Shown: piece by piece, positions 32,529-34,578 of the stretch
Numbering within the stretch: the stretch's first letter is position 1
Layout: each line of letters starts with the position of its first letter
Source: Clostridium sp. AM58-1XD
GTDB taxonomy: Bacteria; Bacillota; Clostridia; Lachnospirales; Lachnospiraceae
Reading direction: 5' to 3'
DNA length: 34,578 nt
Assembly: GCF_003464085.1 (NCBI RefSeq)
Contig: NZ_QSDR01000041.1
Span: 1 to 34,578, forward strand
The notes under the pieces: generated by a model
Told to the model about the DNA's origin: nothing
What the model saw: the letters and a program-made list of their open reading frames with translations, nothing else
The model's database searches: none
Translations under genes and position numbers: made by a program

Positions 32529-34457
32529 ATGGCGAATATAGGAATTCTTCTGCCAAGGCGGACAATTCTGGAATATGCCAGGCGTGTGGTGGAAACAGAC
32601 GAACATGCGGATGACATTAAGGTGCTGAAGGTAATCAATGATACGAACGCTGTTATTGAGGCGAGAGAAGCGGTCAAAGAAGGGGCGGAGATCATTCTGG
32701 CCAGAGGGTTTCAGGCCGTATGCATAAAGAAAGAGGTCCATGTGCCGGTCATTGATATGCCGCTGACGACACAGGAAATCGGAATGATGATACTCAAGGC
32801 AAAGAAACAGCTGAAAAAAGAGTATCCCACCATCGCAATCATCGGCTGGAAGAACATGTTCGGCAATATTGACAGCCTGGGTGAACTGTTCCATTTTCAA
32901 TTAAAGGTCTACTATGTAGAGGATATGGATGAACCGGTAGAACGGGTGAATCAGGCGATGGCAGAAGGAGCCGACCTGATCATCGGAGGGGTACGGGTGA
33001 ACCAGCTGGCTTTTGAACGGGGATTTCCTGCACTTTTTTTGGACTGTAAAGAGGATTCCATCAGAGAAGCACTGAAGGTGGCCAGGAGAGTCGGCCATGT
33101 CATCGATCTGGAAAAGAGAAATAACGCCCAGCTGGAGACGATTTTTGACACATCCTTCAATGGCATTATCAAGATTAACGGTTACAGGGAAATTGTGGCC
33201 GTCAATAAAAATATAGAGGACATCATTGGAAAGGCCGGAGGCGAGGTTGTGGGGTTTCCTGTGGAGACGATACTGGAGGGAATCAGTACGGCGGAGATCG
33301 ACCGTCTTCTGCTGGGGGAACAGGAGATGTATTCGACCTCCGTCCTTGTGAACCACCAGCTTTTGATGGTAGTAGGCGCACCGATCCGGCTGGAGGAGAG
33401 CATCAGCGGCGTGATTCTGACGTGCCACAGAATCCGTCAGACGAATAAAGCGGATGAAAAGCAGAGACAGAGCATCTACATTAACGGTTACATAGCAAAG
33501 CGTAATTTCAGCAGCATTTTCAGGAATTCCGCTTCCATGAAGCGGTGCATCGAACTGGCGAAGGCGTATGCCCTTTCTGAAAAGCCGATTCTGATCTGCG
33601 GAGAAGCAGGGACAGAGAAGGAAGCTCTGGCAGAGAGTATACACAACAACAGCATTTCCAGGGACGGTCCGTTCATCAACGTGAGCTGTAGTACGATTCT
33701 GAAGGAAGATCAGCGGAAGATGATGTTTGGGGAGTATGAGACGGGAAAGATCATGAAGCCGGGCCATCAGGGAAACAGCATTTTTGAAAAGGCGGTATTC
33801 GGCACCGTTTTTCTTCAGGATGTGGAATGCCTGTCCAATGAGGTTCAGTATCTTCTGTATAAAGCGGTCAAAGAGCAGATGTATCTTTACGAAGATACGT
33901 GGGTAAAACGCCGCCTTTCCCTGCGCGTGATTGCAGCCACATCGAGAGAACTGCTGCTGCTCGTAAATGAAGGAAAATTCAGGGAGGATCTGTATTACCT
34001 TCTGAGCACATGGAAGCTGGAGATTCCCCCTGTGAGAAAGGATGAGGGCGATCTGGTCAGAGCAGCCATGCAGTATGTGCAGAAATATGTGGAAATGTAT
34101 TCCCGCCATATCGAAGTGACAGATGAGGCATATAAGGTACTGAAGGAATATACATGGAACGGCAACCTGATCCAGCTGGAGCATTTCTGCGAGAAAATGA
34201 TCCTGCTGAACCATAAAAAGAAAATTGATGCCGGCTTTGTGAGAACCCTTCTTCTGGAGACATATGGAATTACCAGAAAGATAGAGGGAGAGGAAAGGGT
34301 AGTTATCTTTAAAAATCCGGAAGCCGTAAAAATTGCCGATCTGATGGAACAGTACGGCGGAAACAGGACACAGGTAGCAAAAAAGCTGGGCATCAGCACG
34401 ACTACCCTGTGGAGAAGAATCAAAAAGTACGGTATTGCACATAATTACGATATTTAA
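32529..34457 (+). CDS. PrpR-type regulator with degenerate sigma-54 AAA+ domain
   Basis: 642 residues. PrpR_N sensor domain (about 1-195), PAS domain (about 200-310; QLETIFDTSFNGIIKING), AAA+ domain (about 330-560) and a Fis-type HTH (QYGGNRTQVAKKLGISTTTLWRRIKKYG). The AAA+ part is unusual: the Walker A is GEAGTEKEA instead of GESGTGKE, the GAFTGA loop that contacts sigma-54 is absent (FGEYETGKIM), and Walker B reads FLQDVE. It probably does not open sigma-54 promoters and may work with sigma-A or as a repressor. Its place after garD suggests control of aldarate genes. The AAGGGGG site supports the ATG. Confidence 0.88.
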   Translation: MANIGILLPRRTILEYARRVVETDEHADDIKVLKVINDTNAVIEAREAVKEGAEIILARGFQAVCIKKEVHVPVIDMPLTTQEIGMMILKAKKQLKKEYPTIAIIGWKNMFGNIDSLGELFHFQLKVYYVEDMDEPVERVNQAMAEGADLIIGGVRVNQLAFERGFPALFLDCKEDSIREALKVARRVGHVIDLEKRNNAQLETIFDTSFNGIIKINGYREIVAVNKNIEDIIGKAGGEVVGFPVETILEGISTAEIDRLLLGEQEMYSTSVLVNHQLLMVVGAPIRLEESISGVILTCHRIRQTNKADEKQRQSIYINGYIAKRNFSSIFRNSASMKRCIELAKAYALSEKPILICGEAGTEKEALAESIHNNSISRDGPFINVSCSTILKEDQRKMMFGEYETGKIMKPGHQGNSIFEKAVFGTVFLQDVECLSNEVQYLLYKAVKEQMYLYEDTWVKRRLSLRVIAATSRELLLLVNEGKFREDLYYLLSTWKLEIPPVRKDEGDLVRAAMQYVQKYVEMYSRHIEVTDEAYKVLKEYTWNGNLIQLEHFCEKMILLNHKKKIDAGFVRTLLLETYGITRKIEGEERVVIFKNPEAVKIADLMEQYGGNRTQVAKKLGISTTTLWRRIKKYGIAHNYDI

Positions 34458-34470
34458 AGGGTAGAAAAAA

Positions 34471-34578
34471 GAGGATGTTGCAAAAAGGAATAGAGCATTG
34501 CCGCCGATACCAGATGTAGTGACTTGGCCACCGCCTGGAACGAAATCTGGTATCGGCGGCAATGCGGATTCGACTTTT
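34471..34578. repeat. Foldback element D, cut by the window end
   Basis: Left outer arm GAGGATGTTGCAAAAAG (34471-34487), a perfect 21-bp inner stem (34495-34515 with 34545-34565) and the loop core at 34519-34541 (GTGACTTGGCCAC, C, GCCTGGAAC). The right outer arm begins (CGACTTTT) and runs out of the window. It is nearly the reverse complement of element E, so the regulator gene is bracketed by two inverted copies. Confidence 0.85.

Noticed and set aside
32901..34562. A 553-codon open frame antisense to the PrpR-type regulator
   Set aside because: It mirrors a well-supported gene on the other strand, has no recognisable domain and has low-complexity, Cys/His/Phe-rich content typical of antisense frames.

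Overview
The window looks like chromosome from an anaerobic gut-type Firmicute, most likely Lachnospiraceae or a related clostridium. The basis is strong AGGAGG-type ribosome binding sites, an NAD-linked trimeric [FeFe]-hydrogenase operon with a Rex-type operator, an Rrf2 regulator next to a flavodiiron protein, and sugar-diacid catabolism fed by a TctABC transporter. No rRNA, tRNA, CRISPR array, transposase or phage gene was seen.

Layout. 1-230: a 112-bp hairpin-rich tandem repeat. 374-2956: rtcB RNA ligase and a frame-broken companion of unknown function. 2938-4857 (minus): DUF3795 protein, DMT transporter and SanA/YdcF-like protein. 4941-10320: a signalling or defence-like island. On the minus strand a RyR-domain protein is translationally coupled to a SLOG-like/four-TM (SLATT-like) protein. 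Divergent from it is a TIR-TM-beta-propeller protein. 10671-14430: Rrf2 regulator, an acyl-CoA dehydrogenase/ETF-alpha/rubredoxin fusion and FprA flavodiiron protein, suggesting an O2 or NO detoxification chain. 14491-19508 (minus): hydC (NuoE-like), a GHKL ATPase, a [2Fe-2S] protein, hydB and hydA. 19753-23128 (plus): DRTGG protein, RsbW-like ATPase, sensory-type [FeFe]-hydrogenase homologue, second DRTGG protein and PHP phosphoesterase. A perfect Rex-type palindrome lies between these two divergent operons. 23236-34457: LysR regulator, two glucarate dehydratase paralogues, tctB-tctA-tctC, galactarate dehydratase garD and a PrpR-type regulator, together a D-glucarate/galactarate uptake and dehydration locus.

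Two things stand out. First, the RyR + SLOG/TM + TIR island has parts expected of a nucleotide-second-messenger conflict system. I do not recognise this exact combination, although the separate domain families are known from such systems. Second, seven intergenic foldback elements (10396, 14436, 23139, 25679, 30482, 32189, 34471) lie at gene 3' ends. Five of them (14436, 23139, 25679, 32189, 34471) carry one conserved 23-24-nt loop core on stems that differ in sequence but remain paired. Five (10396, 25679, 30482, 32189, 34471) share a second, outer pair of arms.

Caution on sequence quality: eight single-base indels break conserved genes (the rtcB companion, hydA, hydS three times, tctA, garD twice). 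Seven are missing bases and one is an extra base. Residual read error is more likely than real gene decay, so broken genes are listed by fragment with the repair stated.
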